DNA from: Fragilaria crotonensis
Lineage: Eukaryota; Bacillariophyta; Fragilariophyceae; Fragilariales; Fragilariaceae
Length of the DNA stretch: 57,661 bases
Direction: 5' to 3'
Assembly: GCA_022925895.1 (NCBI GenBank)
Contig: JAKSYS010000392.1
Span: 1-57,661, forward strand
How positions within the stretch are numbered: position 1 is the first letter of the stretch; the number at the start of each line of letters is the position of its first letter. This document shows, piece after piece, positions 9,612 through 21,548 of this stretch. Below the pieces are notes generated by a model. The model was not told where the DNA came from. It did not search any database and worked only from the letters and a program-made list of their open reading frames with translations. Made by a program: the position numbers and the translations under genes.

Positions 9612-11330
9612 ACAGAGTTCGTAGTGACAGTGAGAAACGGAAAGAAAAAGCAGCGTTGGTCAGGAGTACAACTGTTGGGTATACTTCAGGTACCGTCTGA
9701 TGTCGTCTGTCGATGAAATGTCTTTATACGTCTCTGCTAAGAATGTCGAAGTTCGAGGGTGGGTGGGGACTACGCCTCACCAAGTGAGGAAGTTGCCTCA
9801 ATGTCCGTAATTTGCTTAATGGTTGCGACTCGCAACATCAATATAGCCGTATCAGAGGCAGATCCAGCATGTGTCGATTGCTGCGGCCAAAGCACTCACT
9901 TGAGGGTGCTGTGTAAAAGTGCACCGTTAACTCCTGTGAGACGTCCATTATACATCATTTGCATTAGGATCCTCATGACCATTGATGGATTAGAAATCAG
10001 CTTTTGCAGAAATGGTGACTGGCATTGCTGTTGCCACTCCTCCCACGAATGATTCGACTACATCAAAATCGCCACCAAAAGGACTCCAGCGATCAAAATT
10101 GTCAATAGTCAAGCATTATTTCCCAATTACAACAGGACAGGGTCAGCTACAGCATCGTTTTGCATATCGCTTTTGACACCTTTACATGAGATACCTTCTA
10201 CGAGTTTGAGTGCAAAACAAGTAATAAAAAGAACAATCACCTTGTTGGGATCGTGTAATGTGACTGTTGCCTTGTAAGCAACATGAAATGCTGACAAGAC
10301 ATCCTTGATGCGCAAAACTGCAACCTTTCCACCAATGATCAAACCTGGCAAGAATTCTTTCACCTTTCTGCATGTGCTTATATTGCAAGCCAAGGTTGAA
10401 TGCATGTGTCATTGCTTACGATGTCGTTCAAACATCTTGAGAGACTACGCTGCAGCACTTCCTGGATGATGGCTTAGACAACAATCACTATGAACAGCAG
10501 CACTTTACACACAGGGCTTTTGCATCAATGTGATGAAATAGAAGACAACTTTCGTGTCCTCCTTCAACTTCTGTTTCGGTAAGTTGTGATTAGATCATGC
10601 TGTTTCCTGCTGATCATTTTAGTGACAAATACATTTTCGTTCACTGTCCACATTTCATGCAAAATGGTGACCATTGATTGTTACCATTTTCATGCACTAT
10701 TGTCCTGATGCCATATTCACTACTACACCAGCACAAGCTATGCAGATATCAGTAGACAACATGACTGTAGTATTAAGTCTGCTGATGACGACAAACAATA
10801 GAGCAGCTACCTATAACAATGCTATTTATTGGTGCCCTTCACATTTCATCCTTGGCATCTTTGTCCCCAATCTCATTGTCAAACAGAACATGATGATTGT
10901 TATTTACAGGTCGATTGAACGTATTGCACTTGAACAAATGCAAATGCAGACAGATCGAACGAGGGTATGCACCATAGTCGCATTATATTCGAAGCCGAAT
11001 AACGAAGCCACATAACCTCGAATCCCGAACGCGCTTCTTCGATCGCAATGCTCGATAGAGATAATGCAATGCAAAGCCGTCCTACCCGTTGTTGAATCCG
11101 AACATCATTGCTTAAATTTTTAATTTCGTTCATTAGCTTATCAAAGCACTACAGCTATCAACTTTACAATCCCCTTTCCTTTACATTCCGCTTTGCTGTA
11201 CTTTTTGTTTCAGATAAGATGGAGAGAGCTCCGTTCCGACAAAAACACAACATGCTTTGTTTGATTGTTGACAACTCATCATCTTTGCAAATCCCCATTG
11301 AACAATCTGACTAATCATTTCAGGCACGAT
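9612..11330. other. Intergenic stretch, no supported gene
   Basis: Small open frames occur (for example 9759-10052 plus, 10127-10405 minus and 10674-11015 plus), but none shows a domain, a signal peptide or a paired splice site that extends it. AT content is higher than in the coding regions nearby. I see nothing I can name. Confidence 0.4.
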
Positions 11331-11339
11331 CAAGCACGC

Positions 11340-12690
11340 TTTTTAAGATTCACAAGCGATATGGAATCCTCAACGTCTATCCCTCGGTTACTTCGTCCGC
11401 TCAGCTCCTCAGATGGAAATCAAAACCCGAAGAGTCATTTCCATAGTCTCATAATTCCCATGCCAGCATTCTTAACAATCAGTAGTGTTACTCACACCAC
11501 CCTCATACCTCTTGCTGCAGGAAATCTTGCACTCAACGCAATGAAGGTCTTGTCAATGAATGCCGTGTTGCTGCTTCCAGCAATCATTATCCCGTCTGGA
11601 CTCGGCAAGCAAGCCTCTATCAAGCCAGAGGAAGGCAAAGGCGGTCGTGTACGATGCGTAGCTACCATACGGCATGCAATTTTCTTCAGATAACGGACGC
11701 GCAAGTTCGTCGTCTGGCAACTGAGGTTAATCTCGGGAATACAGGATTGATTGGAACCATTCCCAGTCAGATTGGACTCCTCACAAATCTGAAGGTTTTG
11801 AAGTTACTAGGCTACGATAAATTGACTGGTGGGAAAATTCCGCGTGAGGTTGAAGGCACGAAGAATTTGCTGGAGTATTTGGACGTAAATGGAAATATCT
11901 TGGCAGGAAAGATTCCGCGTGAGATTGGACGCATGAAGAATCTGCAGTATTTGGACTTGAACCAAAATGGGCGGGATTGACTGGAAAAGTTCCGGGTGAG
12001 ATTGGACGAATGACAAACTTGGCGTATTTGACCGCGTTTGAGAATTCATTGGCTGACTGGCAAATTCTGCATGAGATTGGAATCATGAAGAATCTGAGAA
12101 TTTGACCTTAGGCTTGAATAAATTGAAAGGGAACATTCCATGAGAAATTGGACGGATGAAGAATCTGCCGTATTTTTGCTCTGGTGTCAATGCATTGACT
12201 GGGTATATTCCAAGTGAGATTGGACAGATGATGAATCTGGTCATTTTGGGCTTATGCATGAATGAGTCGAATTCCAACTTTAGTTGGACACATGACAAAT
12301 TTGCAGCATGTGGACTTGGGCGGTGATACATTGTTTTGAAAATCCCAAGTGATATCGGATGGATGACAAGTATGACATCCTTGGACTTATCTGAGAATGC
12401 AATGACTGGAGCCATTCCGAATCAGCTTGGACGTGTGACAAATTTGCAGAACTTGGACTTGTTTTCAAATTCATTGATTGGCAACGTTCAGAGTGAAATT
12501 GGACTCCTCACAAAGTTGTCCTATCTGTACTTTACTTGAATGCAGTGAATGGGGAAATTCCATCATGGTCCCTCTGCTCAAATGCAATCTTTATTGACTG
12601 GATGTGAGGAGCTCAGCACATGCAATTCAGGCTGTTGCAAATCAGGTGATACAAATATTGCCTGCCCTTAAAGGGGTGGTTGACAACATC
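11340..12690 (+). pseudogene. Decayed leucine-rich repeat protein gene
   Basis: The stretch encodes a run of plant-type LRRs of about 24 residues (LTGKIPREIGRMKNLQYLDL style). The clearest block is 11654-11980, another is 12336-12539. The repeats continue through 11980-12640 but in shifting frames with several stops, for example after 11978 and near 12104 and 12539. The end, with a Cys-rich STCNSGCCKSG near 12615-12650, resembles the C-terminal cap of diatom LRR proteins. The 5' part (about 11340-11660) looks like a frameshifted N-terminal cap. This is a relic of a secreted or surface LRR protein; the degree of decay exceeds what base-calling error would give. Confidence 0.82.
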
Positions 12691-12996
12691 CAATGATGAT
12701 ATTTAATCCGGCCCATTGTTGAAACCACTGCAGTTTTCCAACAAGAGGAGTCATCTTCTGCTGCGACTGAAAAACCTCCTGGCTGTATGCATATACTCGG
12801 AGAACGAGCTAGCAATAAGCGCTGTTACTAGGGACCAAGGGTGTTCATTTAAGGTATCCTGCCTGCTCGCCTTCTGTCGCCTTTTAATTACATTACTTGC
12901 ATGTAATGTAGTCGCCGTATTTGAGCTTCAAAACGGCGCCGGGGTGGATTGCGACAGTACGAAGGAATCTCGACTATACAGCGTGAATCTCTCAGG

Positions 12997-13060
12997 GCCG
13001 TTCTTATCGATGCGAAGATTTCGCAACCTTCTCAAGAAAAAGTCGTTTTCCACTTTCATT
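12997..13060. repeat. Left arm of a 60 bp inverted repeat
   Basis: Begins GCCGTTCTTATCGATGCGAA and is matched in reverse complement by 14251-14309 with few differences over about 50 bp. The 1.2 kb between the arms has no recognisable gene. A foldback or MITE-like element is possible, but I could not define target duplications. Confidence 0.6.
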
Positions 13061-14139
13061 TTTTTTACGTCATACCCTTCCAGAAAAAACACGGCATCGC
13101 ATTCTTATCGAGTCGCACTTTCGCAAAACTCTTCGCAAAACGTTTTAAGAGTTCTCATCCTAGCTGCCAATGTTTCTGGTGCGATCAAGAATCTCATTGC
13201 TATCTCTACTTGTCCATGAAGCATGGGTACAGTCGTCCTCCCGTAATACGGAGAACTTGAACTAATACTCCCTTTCACCTATCGAATGACGAAGTAGCTC
13301 AAAGCAACTACTACGTCTCTTGATTGTCAGAATTTCTAAATTGGATTAAATGGTCTACAGTAATACACACGACAGATTCAATTACAAGAGTTTTCATGCG
13401 GCGTCATTCTCCCCGTGAGAGTAGCTTTTCACATTCTCTTTTTGTTGCAAAGTACCTAGTATGCTGGATGATTGGGAATTCAAAGGCATGCGCTTGCAAG
13501 GATTGTTGCTGTGCACGAGAGCGTCTTATTACAAATCAAATCGTGTGCATCCTTGGCAACTCCTTTGGAGACAAACTTCAAATCCACTCGAGAAATGCGA
13601 CGGTAGGCGTCACAGACATCGACTTGTCTGTCATGGTTGCCTCAATCCGCCATCTCCGGCAGCGCCAAATAATCAGGGTTATGCATACGGTGTTGCATCG
13701 TGAAGCTGGAGTATTTTGCTGACACCTCTTGAGAATAGCAACCTTTGCTTCTCTCCTGGCGGACAAGATAGATTTGCGTCAAGTCATAGGAGCCATACAT
13801 TCTCAGAATGTTCCGCTGTCAAAAGATACGATTGCTGAGCATCAATTTCACGACGTAGTTAGGCTTGACTCTGAACTTCTGCAATTGATATAATTGCAGA
13901 AAAATAAGCATCCCACAAAAAATGAGACATCAACTGAAGGAGAAGAGAGTAGTGCGGAGTGTGGAGCGACAGGAACTGGAAGTGACAGACATTATGGAGT
14001 TCATTCTCTCGATGTATTCGAGTCCATGATTGTATGCTTGGTACACACACACGTTGTCAACAAAAACAAAATCTTCGATTCTTCGATTGTCATCATTCTT
14101 ACCACGTGTCATCACCTGCGCTCACGATGGTCACCTAAA

Positions 14140-14208
14140 CTGATAACCTTCTCAAAATGAGAATTCGGATATGAGCAGGTTATCAGCCCCGTTTGAGAAG
14201 GTTATCAG
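14140..14208. repeat. Perfect 17 bp hairpin (CTGATAACCTTCTCAAA)
   Basis: Positions 14140-14156 and 14192-14208 are exact reverse complements, separated by 35 bases, with an extra partial copy (AGGTTATCAG) in the loop at about 14177-14186. It lies just left of the right arm of the 13 kb inverted repeat. The role is unknown. Confidence 0.7.
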
Positions 14209-14250
14209 CCTGATTGACGTTTGCAACAAAATTGGCCAAACCGTGACGTG

Positions 14251-14309
14251 GCATGAAAATCGACATTTTCTTGCGAAGACTGCGAAATATTCGCATCGAT
14301 AAGAACGGC
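14251..14309. repeat. Right arm of the 60 bp inverted repeat
   Basis: Reverse complement of 12997-13060 with a few mismatches. It ends AAGAACGGC, matching the GCCGTTCTT start of the left arm. Confidence 0.6.
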
Positions 14310-14754
14310 TCTCAGACTAAATGCAGCACTGTGAGTCACAGTCAGAGTACAAGTACTGCTGTACTCGGAGTAGTAGTTAATGTAGAGTTCCTACACCCGT
14401 ATCAACATTACGTAAAATCTACGTGACGTTGCGAGGCACGATTTTGAGGCCTCGACAAGGCGTTCGGGCCAAAAAATTAAGGCGCGCGCCTTCCATGTAC
14501 AGGTACAAGATGCACAAGTACCAGTACCAGGACTAAAAGGAAAGGTCCAACCACGCACCTCTGTTTGGTATTAATTGCATGTAGAAGCTACGAGAAGAAA
14601 CGTGATTTTGCCGGACCTGACACGACCTGATGGCTATAACGGAAGACGGTACCTGGTACCTGGTACAACAGTACCGGTACTCCGAACTCCGAACACGTCC
14701 GGCTAAACTCACTCGAATGTTGCGAAGAGCTGATAGCCGCACGCCGCACGTCAT

Positions 14755-14994
14755 TTGCAGATAAGACAATAAGCCAATGCAACAGTAGACGGTACTTCTT
14801 TACTATCGCATTAACTCACTGTCTATCCGTACAGTCGCTTCGTAGTGTATCACTGACGGCCCTAGGACAGTCAACTCCTCTAAACGGTCAGTTGACGGAA
14901 AACAACACCTCTCTGATGGAAATCGCTCACTTGTTTGTATCTGATCGATTTGAATGCGTTTGTGATGGCACATCTGCAAATGCATTTTTTCGCT
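14755..14994 (+). repeat. Split direct repeat A1
   Basis: 240 bp from TTGCAGATAAGACAA to TTTTTTCGCT, identical to A2 at 23361-23600 as far as I can read. It marks the left end of the element. Confidence 0.95.
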
Positions 14995-16078
14995 TCAGTA
15001 ACTTACGATGTCACGACGCCAATGTGCATGGACGTCTATTAACCTATAACTTGTGAGTTCAAGTGTTCGAGACCTCGAGAGGTACAACATTTTGTGTACA
15101 TCAAGTAACATGTATTTCGCGGCGCGGCTACGATAGCGCGCACCCCCCCCCAAATTTCTTTATTGGCAATGATCGAGACCAAACAAGGTACACCATTCGA
15201 CCACCCATTACATTCCTGATCCCTGCCAAGTACGGCATATCTACCAATAACTACGGTATGAATGACGATCGAGACCTAGAAGGTACATCGAACCAAAACT
15301 TAAAGACCAAACTTCTCTGTTACACTGATCGTAAGCACGCACTTAAAACAGACAAGAATTCCTATTTTACGCAAGAAATGCAACAGTAGCGGAGTGGGCG
15401 GAGAAGCAGAGACGCATCCCCCCCCTTTCTTAAAAAACAACACCCGCTTAGTTGGTTGCTATCTTACCATCACAGCCGCCATTCTCGAAAATTCAAAAAC
15501 GAAACACACAATCGTGAACAGTCTTGTAATCGTGATTCGATTCAAGATCCAAAAAGTTATATACCAAGTAAGGATAATCGTACATACCTGTGGGAAAGAC
15601 CAAAAACATGCTCCAAAGAAATGTCTTAGAATGACCAACTACCAGTGATACACCTATGTAAATATTCGGACTGAGCATGGCGCAACCACAGTAACAATTT
15701 GTTCTTTCCTCGTCAAAATATAAAAACTCCATCCGACGACAGTAACACTTAAAGCTCATTCACATTTCCCAATAAATACCATTAATTAACGATCAGCTCT
15801 CAATCTAATCCGATTGCGCATTTGAAACACACTCCTTGTCGTCCAATAAACTTAGAGTACTCGCAATACACAGCCATGTTTCATGGTGATTTTACTTAAC
15901 AAATGTCAGTCGGGTCCAGAAACACATGGTATGCGTTAAAAAACTTATCACCCTAAACACAAAAGTTTCGAGTCACACCCACTCACCATAGTCCAACAGT
16001 ATAACCGATTTCGATCTCACAATCCGTCGAATTTGTCGATAAGCTTATCAAGAAACACCAAACCTACTTTCTACGAAG
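14995..16078 (+). other. 5' leader of the tyrosine-recombinase retrotransposon
   Basis: About 1.1 kb between repeat A1 and the ORF1 start. It contains C-runs (near 15143 and 15419) and no conserved protein; small frames such as 15063-15389 are unsupported. It probably holds the 5' untranslated region of the element. Confidence 0.6.
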
Positions 16079-18583
16079 ATGTCGTTGATCGTTGCTGCCC
16101 GGGACCTATCCCTTCGCGAACTCGCACTCCAAGCTGCTGCTTCTGCCAACCTTTCGAGTTTTGCAGCTGCAGGCGAACCAAACCCAGTTCATGCTGAAAA
16201 AATTGTTTCAACCTTCGCCAAGACGTGCACCCCGCTTACAAGACTTGCTATTCTCTGTGATACCAATGTGACCAAGCAGCTCGTCTTTATCCAGCCTAAC
16301 TTCAAGATGGCAACATTGTCGTGCCCTTTTCTCACTGTCGGGAGAAACAACGAAGACGTCTTCGCCGGTAGCCTTGGAGACTCCATGGACCTCCTCTGCC
16401 CAGTCACGATCAGGATGAAGGATGTCAGGGGCGACGTCATTAGCATCTGCGAATCCCGCCCAGATGTTAACAAGTACAACCTGGCTACATCGGAAACAGA
16501 CCCCTTAGAGGAGGAAGGATTGCCACCACCAGAAGGCCAAGACCCAATCCCTCCAGGACCTGATCGTATCATGATCAACCTCAACGTCGCAACTAAGGAA
16601 CCGTGCTTTGTTGCAATCCCCAAAGTCTATCCTGTCACTAGCGGAGCCGCTATTCAAACCGAACATGACATGTCGGTCATTACTACCCCTGCCCTCGAAA
16701 ACTACAGTTGTGATAGCATGGAAGCTGTTTGGTACGAATCTATGAGGTATGGCATTCGCCATATGGACAACTACTCCATTCAAGCTACCAACACCCTATT
16801 TGACTACGCGGGCGTCGAAAAACGTGAATTTATCCATGAAAATCGGAATCTCGCTTCACGTTTCACTACAATTGTGACTTTCTTGACACCAGATGAACCT
16901 TTGTATCACGTCGTTGCCCAGACAGTCCGCGCGGAAAAAGACAAGGTAACCATGGCTTACGGTACAAAAATTCTCAATCTCATGCCACCCAACCGAGTTG
17001 GTAATACACCAGCTCACAATATTGCAGGAAACCCCATCGACCTCACGACGCAAGACCCAACGGGTATCTCGACATTGCTCGAAGGGTTAGCAAAAGCAAT
17101 CTCCGAATCGTCGTCGAAGACGCTTACGGGTACAGAACGCGAAAAAGCAAGCGAGGCTGAAGATGCAAAACGATTTTATAGCATTTTGTTCGCATCTATC
17201 AAAGATACCATTGATGAAGACGGCATTCCGACCAAGTCATTTGTGAAGGCCAAGATCCACCCCCTTTTTATTCCTGTTCTCACAGCCAACAAGAATTCAA
17301 AGGCAACTAAAGCTATGCAAGAAGCAGTCGAATCAATGGCCGCAGAGTTGAGTACCCATGATGATCGTTATGCGTCAGCGAGCAATCTATTCCCGCGCAT
17401 GTTCGATCAACCGCTCACCGCAGCGTTGCGTACTGGGCAATGGGAATATCAGCATACAGTTTTGAATCCCGAAGGTATCAAAACCAATGTTGGTATCCAC
17501 CATTTTGCGCCACCAAGAACATGGAGCGCAAGCTACAAGACACGTCAAGAAGGGGAAACCAAACTTACTCAGCAAGAGCAGGTGGAAGAAGACAGGAGCC
17601 GCATTGGGGCAAAAGCCACTGATTTATACCACATGGGTTGCATGGGGACTTTGCCGGACATCAACGAAATGATTGGTAACTTTTATGCTATTATGTGCGT
17701 TATCATCGAGTTCGAACGCGATCGCCCGCCGCTCATTTGGACCGAAGTGGCAAAGTTTGCGCAAATCTTGCGTACAAACGAAGGCCGCCAATGGGCTGCC
17801 CTTCACCGCAACATGCGCGAAGTTCTCTCCAATGTCGGACAAGACATCCAATCTACTATTGCAGGGTTTGTGTCAGAAGCTCGGAAGACCAACTACAAAA
17901 CTGCCATGAAGAATGGTAACGAGATTTCTCCGTGCATATTCGACATGGCACAGCACCAAGGAACCGAACTCCGCCGTAACTTCCAAGGCACGATCCTGAC
18001 TATGACAGCAGGAACATACAAAGAGGCATCTATTATTTACAAGCTCTTCCAGCCGGAGCAACAGAATAAAGAGAACTCACGCAAGCGAGAGGCCAACACA
18101 GAATTCTCAGCCCAGAATAGTACTCCACCAGGAAACCGTAACCGACCTTTCCAGCAGTCAGCAGGAGGAGGAGGAGGTAACCGTAACACTCCACCAAACA
18201 GCCAACAACAACACACCAACCACGTCACGCCTAACAACAGCCCAACAGCTAGCGGCGGACAAGCCTTACCAGGGAAAACGGTGTTTGTCCACAGCAACCC
18301 AGCCCCGTCGAAGTTACCCCATCCTGGCGCCATCTTCCCCCATCCAAACAGGCCAAACCAATTCACAGTCCTCTGCTGCCGGAGCGCATACGACGGACGC
18401 ACATGCCCATTAGCAAACTGCGCATACTACCACTTTCCTTCTCAACTCAACCAAGTCAACCGTGACCTCAAAGACAAGCTGAAAACCTGGGTGATCGATA
18501 ACCAAGACAAGGTTAGCTGGCACCCTGACGTCGCAAATTGGGCAAACCCCCCAGGTAATGTCGCGAACAACAACAGGCCATAA
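16079..18583 (+). CDS. Gag-like ORF1 of the tyrosine-recombinase retrotransposon
   Basis: 834 aa, first frame after repeat A1. The N-terminal two thirds is a folded, non-repetitive region with no family I can name. Residues about 670-745 are low-complexity and rich in Asn, Gln, Gly and Pro. Near residues 775-795 there is a Cys/His cluster spaced C-x8-C-x4-C-x3-H (CRSAYDGRTCPLANCAYYH), close to a CCCH zinc finger and in the place where Gag proteins carry nucleic-acid-binding knuckles. Position in the element and this cluster are the reasons for the Gag call; sequence identity to known Gag proteins was not tested. The frame is intact and ends 308 bases before ORF2. Confidence 0.75.
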   Translation: MSLIVAARDLSLRELALQAAASANLSSFAAAGEPNPVHAEKIVSTFAKTCTPLTRLAILCDTNVTKQLVFIQPNFKMATLSCPFLTVGRNNEDVFAGSLGDSMDLLCPVTIRMKDVRGDVISICESRPDVNKYNLATSETDPLEEEGLPPPEGQDPIPPGPDRIMINLNVATKEPCFVAIPKVYPVTSGAAIQTEHDMSVITTPALENYSCDSMEAVWYESMRYGIRHMDNYSIQATNTLFDYAGVEKREFIHENRNLASRFTTIVTFLTPDEPLYHVVAQTVRAEKDKVTMAYGTKILNLMPPNRVGNTPAHNIAGNPIDLTTQDPTGISTLLEGLAKAISESSSKTLTGTEREKASEAEDAKRFYSILFASIKDTIDEDGIPTKSFVKAKIHPLFIPVLTANKNSKATKAMQEAVESMAAELSTHDDRYASASNLFPRMFDQPLTAALRTGQWEYQHTVLNPEGIKTNVGIHHFAPPRTWSASYKTRQEGETKLTQQEQVEEDRSRIGAKATDLYHMGCMGTLPDINEMIGNFYAIMCVIIEFERDRPPLIWTEVAKFAQILRTNEGRQWAALHRNMREVLSNVGQDIQSTIAGFVSEARKTNYKTAMKNGNEISPCIFDMAQHQGTELRRNFQGTILTMTAGTYKEASIIYKLFQPEQQNKENSRKREANTEFSAQNSTPPGNRNRPFQQSAGGGGGNRNTPPNSQQQHTNHVTPNNSPTASGGQALPGKTVFVHSNPAPSKLPHPGAIFPHPNRPNQFTVLCCRSAYDGRTCPLANCAYYHFPSQLNQVNRDLKDKLKTWVIDNQDKVSWHPDVANWANPPGNVANNNRP

Positions 18584-18890
18584 AAAATCATTCGAAACGT
18601 CCTTACCTGACTAACGACTACCAACAAATAATCCAATAGTTGCAGCTTTCTTTCCAAACCGCCGCCTCCAAACTCCACATGCAAAACCTTCAAGGTTATT
18701 AGTAATCCCTATCACCACCGACGAAGTAGTTCAGCAAGGAGTCGATTGCACCGTACAACAACCGAACGGTACCAGCACACTACCAGCACGAACAATCGCA
18801 CCCAGTTTAGCACATTGTAGGGACAATCAACGCACTACTCCCGCAATTTGGATCCCCAAACAATGTCAGGGCAGAGATAATGAATCGACG

Positions 18891-21548
18891 GTGAGGACCA
18901 ACCTTGAAATGTCAATCCCAGTCACATCACAATACCTCCATCAAGCGGTAAAGACAGGCGACCTGCATCCGCATGCAATTGAACTTCCCAGCGACAATTT
19001 GCACGCCGACAATTGGGGGACGGGAACCCTCACTTCCAAAAGACTTGATGCATTTGCTTCATTTGTGTTGCCGCCAAGCATCCAAAAACACTTAACCCAA
19101 CCATTTGGTAAGGATTCTCTATCTCACTCGTTCGTGTCGCAAAAATGTTTTCGTCATGTCCTACTCCCTTTGTTGAAAAGCGGTTTCTTGTCTTGTCGAG
19201 CCACAAAAAACCTTGAAAAAGCATCCCGACGAGCAAGGCAACTCCAAATGTTACGTAAGAAATATGCTCATGTGAATTTCTTGGAGCTCCAAGGGTTCCA
19301 AGAAGATTGGGACTCAACGACAACGATTCGTAGCGATTGGAAAGCCATGACATCTGCCTGTCTTCTTCACTTTGACGGAGACGTTGCATCAATGGTGCGA
19401 TGGATTGGAGGCCCTCATACGAACGCACACCTCAATCCTAGCGAGATTCTCGCAAAACTAAAGCATGTCGTGGACGACGATATCTTTATGGACGTCCAGC
19501 GCATCCTCACCTTGGGAGCGCCAGCATTGTGCCAAGCAGAGGCATCGGAAGAGAATTTCCAAGCCTTCCTGAAGTACGGTAACCATGCGTCAGTGACCAA
19601 TAACCAACATGTGTTCAAAAGCACGATAGTGAAACAGAGTCGCCGGGGCCTTACCTTGATCATGGACCCAAAGTTAATCTACTTCACATTGAACGCCCAC
19701 CTTTCACCCCAAGGTTTGGTGGATGTTCTTCACTGCCGTCGGAAACCAAGACCGTTATCCGATAGCAGTTTCCGTCCGTGGCCAGGAGCAATGGCAATTA
19801 ATGACTGGACTGACAAACGAAATGAACCCAAACTCCACTTCGCAAAATCATTTTTGAATTTTTGTATTTGGCAATGGAATTTGGCAATAACTTACCCCGA
19901 CTCGGACAGATACACGGGAGATGATGACGTACAGTGCGCATTCCCTCGCATAAAGTATAACCCGCAGCTTGTTGCGATGCACAGTTCCATTTCCAACGGG
20001 ACGTTGAGCATGAATACCGGGCTGACATTTGGAGATAACACAAGTCCATCCAACTGGGAACCCATCGCTAGGGCCCGCCAGCAACTAGCAAGCCATTTGT
20101 GGCACACACCCGACATTCTGCAAAGAGCGCAACGATTTCTCCCCGAGTTTAAATTTGCACCACCAGCAACTCTAGCCGAGAAGGAACGATTTGCTCTGGC
20201 TATCCCAGACTCTATCAACAAAGGAGTCAATGACGAAAATGGTAACCGCCGAGCACCAACATACGACCATCATGTTGATGATAACATGTATGCCGATGTT
20301 GCAGATCTCTTGCCTCGAGCCGCCGCTGCCAGTGTCATAGCCCTTTACGAGATTGTTGGGTACCCAGATGGAAGGATTCCGGATCCCATCTCATGGGAGA
20401 AGTTCGAAACCACACACACACACATCAGACGTGTCGTTGGTTGGGAAGTAAATACGCGCGACTTAACCTTCGCACTTCCGGCAGACAAACGGGCCTCGAT
20501 TGCAGCAACACTTTTAGAATGGACCGCTCGAACAAGCTGTACTATCATGGAGGCAGCTGAATTACATGGCACTCTTGCGGATGCATCCCGAGCTAATCGC
20601 AAAGGAAGGGCAATGTTTTTCGGTTTCCAGAACGCCTTTCGCCGCGCCATTCGCAGTCGTTATCATCAAGTTCGAGGGTTCTACTCACGCACCAACCGGG
20701 CAAACAAATTTTCTCAGCAGTTACCAAAGCATCTTCACCATCGACTCGACTCCCTTGTTGCTCGAGACATGGCAGCTCTACTATGGCACACAAAAACCAA
20801 ACTCCCGATATCACACCAAGTTCACCGCGAGCTCCACAGTTTGTACTTGTACATGGCAGATACTACCAGACCATGGGCAATCAGTATTGGCCATATCATC
20901 CCCCGAGATGCGCAATTCACCAGTCTAGGCGACGCATGTGGATTAGGAGGAGGAGCATTCTGTCACGAGCTATCATTTTGGTTTGACGTTGTGTGGTCGG
21001 ATCGTACCCGTCACTTGTTTGCAACAAAACAAGTCCACATCAACATCTTGGAATTCATTGTTGTTTTGTTGCAACTGGCAGCTGCCATCACTCGCACAGA
21101 ACTTGGGTCCACTTCCACAAACGGCCGCATCCCACCCTTGTCAAAACTCGTTATCAGATCTGATAACTCACCTACCTGTCATTGGGCCCATAAAGTATCC
21201 GCTAAATCGGAGCGCGGCCAATTGTTTGTAAGCATGTATGCCAACCTTATCGACCGGACAAACCTCACTATTGAATGCTCCCATATTGCCGGCAGCAATA
21301 ACCACCTTGCCGATTTCATTTCACGACCACCCCCTGATACTATCTCTCACCATACTCGCTGCCAACAGATATTTCACGAGGAGCCGAGGCTGCAGTGTTA
21401 TCACTTTTTCCGACCGCATCCCGAACTCTTATCCTGCCTGGAGTCCAGGCTGTCCACCGCACACTGGCTGGAAAGCCCGCCACTTCCAAAAGTGCTAGGA
21501 CGATTCGAAATCGTCGACTCCACTACTTCCTCTTCTGTTTTCATATGA
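18891..21548 (+). CDS. Reverse transcriptase/RNase H ORF2 of the tyrosine-recombinase retrotransposon
   Basis: 885 aa. RT motifs in order: motif A DDDVQCAF near residues 344-351, motif B TGLTFGDNTSPSNW near 376-389, motif C HHVDDN near 460-465 (the DD pair is the catalytic metal site). RNase H follows: GDACGLGGGAF near 680 (first Asp), INILEF near 717-722 (Glu), IRSDNSPT near 755-762 (Asp) and the C-terminal CSHIAGSNNHLADFISR near 796-812. The last block is the His/Asp end typical of RT-linked RNase H in DIRS elements. No methyltransferase domain is visible, unlike classical DIRS1. The stop overlaps the ORF3 start as ATGA, so ORF3 may be reached by reinitiation. Confidence 0.92.
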   Translation: MRTNLEMSIPVTSQYLHQAVKTGDLHPHAIELPSDNLHADNWGTGTLTSKRLDAFASFVLPPSIQKHLTQPFGKDSLSHSFVSQKCFRHVLLPLLKSGFLSCRATKNLEKASRRARQLQMLRKKYAHVNFLELQGFQEDWDSTTTIRSDWKAMTSACLLHFDGDVASMVRWIGGPHTNAHLNPSEILAKLKHVVDDDIFMDVQRILTLGAPALCQAEASEENFQAFLKYGNHASVTNNQHVFKSTIVKQSRRGLTLIMDPKLIYFTLNAHLSPQGLVDVLHCRRKPRPLSDSSFRPWPGAMAINDWTDKRNEPKLHFAKSFLNFCIWQWNLAITYPDSDRYTGDDDVQCAFPRIKYNPQLVAMHSSISNGTLSMNTGLTFGDNTSPSNWEPIARARQQLASHLWHTPDILQRAQRFLPEFKFAPPATLAEKERFALAIPDSINKGVNDENGNRRAPTYDHHVDDNMYADVADLLPRAAAASVIALYEIVGYPDGRIPDPISWEKFETTHTHIRRVVGWEVNTRDLTFALPADKRASIAATLLEWTARTSCTIMEAAELHGTLADASRANRKGRAMFFGFQNAFRRAIRSRYHQVRGFYSRTNRANKFSQQLPKHLHHRLDSLVARDMAALLWHTKTKLPISHQVHRELHSLYLYMADTTRPWAISIGHIIPRDAQFTSLGDACGLGGGAFCHELSFWFDVVWSDRTRHLFATKQVHINILEFIVVLLQLAAAITRTELGSTSTNGRIPPLSKLVIRSDNSPTCHWAHKVSAKSERGQLFVSMYANLIDRTNLTIECSHIAGSNNHLADFISRPPPDTISHHTRCQQIFHEEPRLQCYHFFRPHPELLSCLESRLSTAHWLESPPLPKVLGRFEIVDSTTSSSVFI

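Larger units (their letters stand above)
12691..14754. other. Intergenic stretch with inverted repeats, no supported gene
   Basis: Apart from the inverted repeat pair and the hairpin listed separately, I find no gene. Open frames at 12716-13219 and 13324-13722 have no domain or conserved partner in the window. The last 400 bases carry GTAC-rich palindromes such as GGTACCTGGTACCTGG. Confidence 0.4.

Noticed and set aside
13324-13722. 132-codon frame between the inverted repeat arms, possibly a transposase remnant
   Set aside because: I could not find any DDE-like or zinc-finger motif in it or in neighbouring frames.
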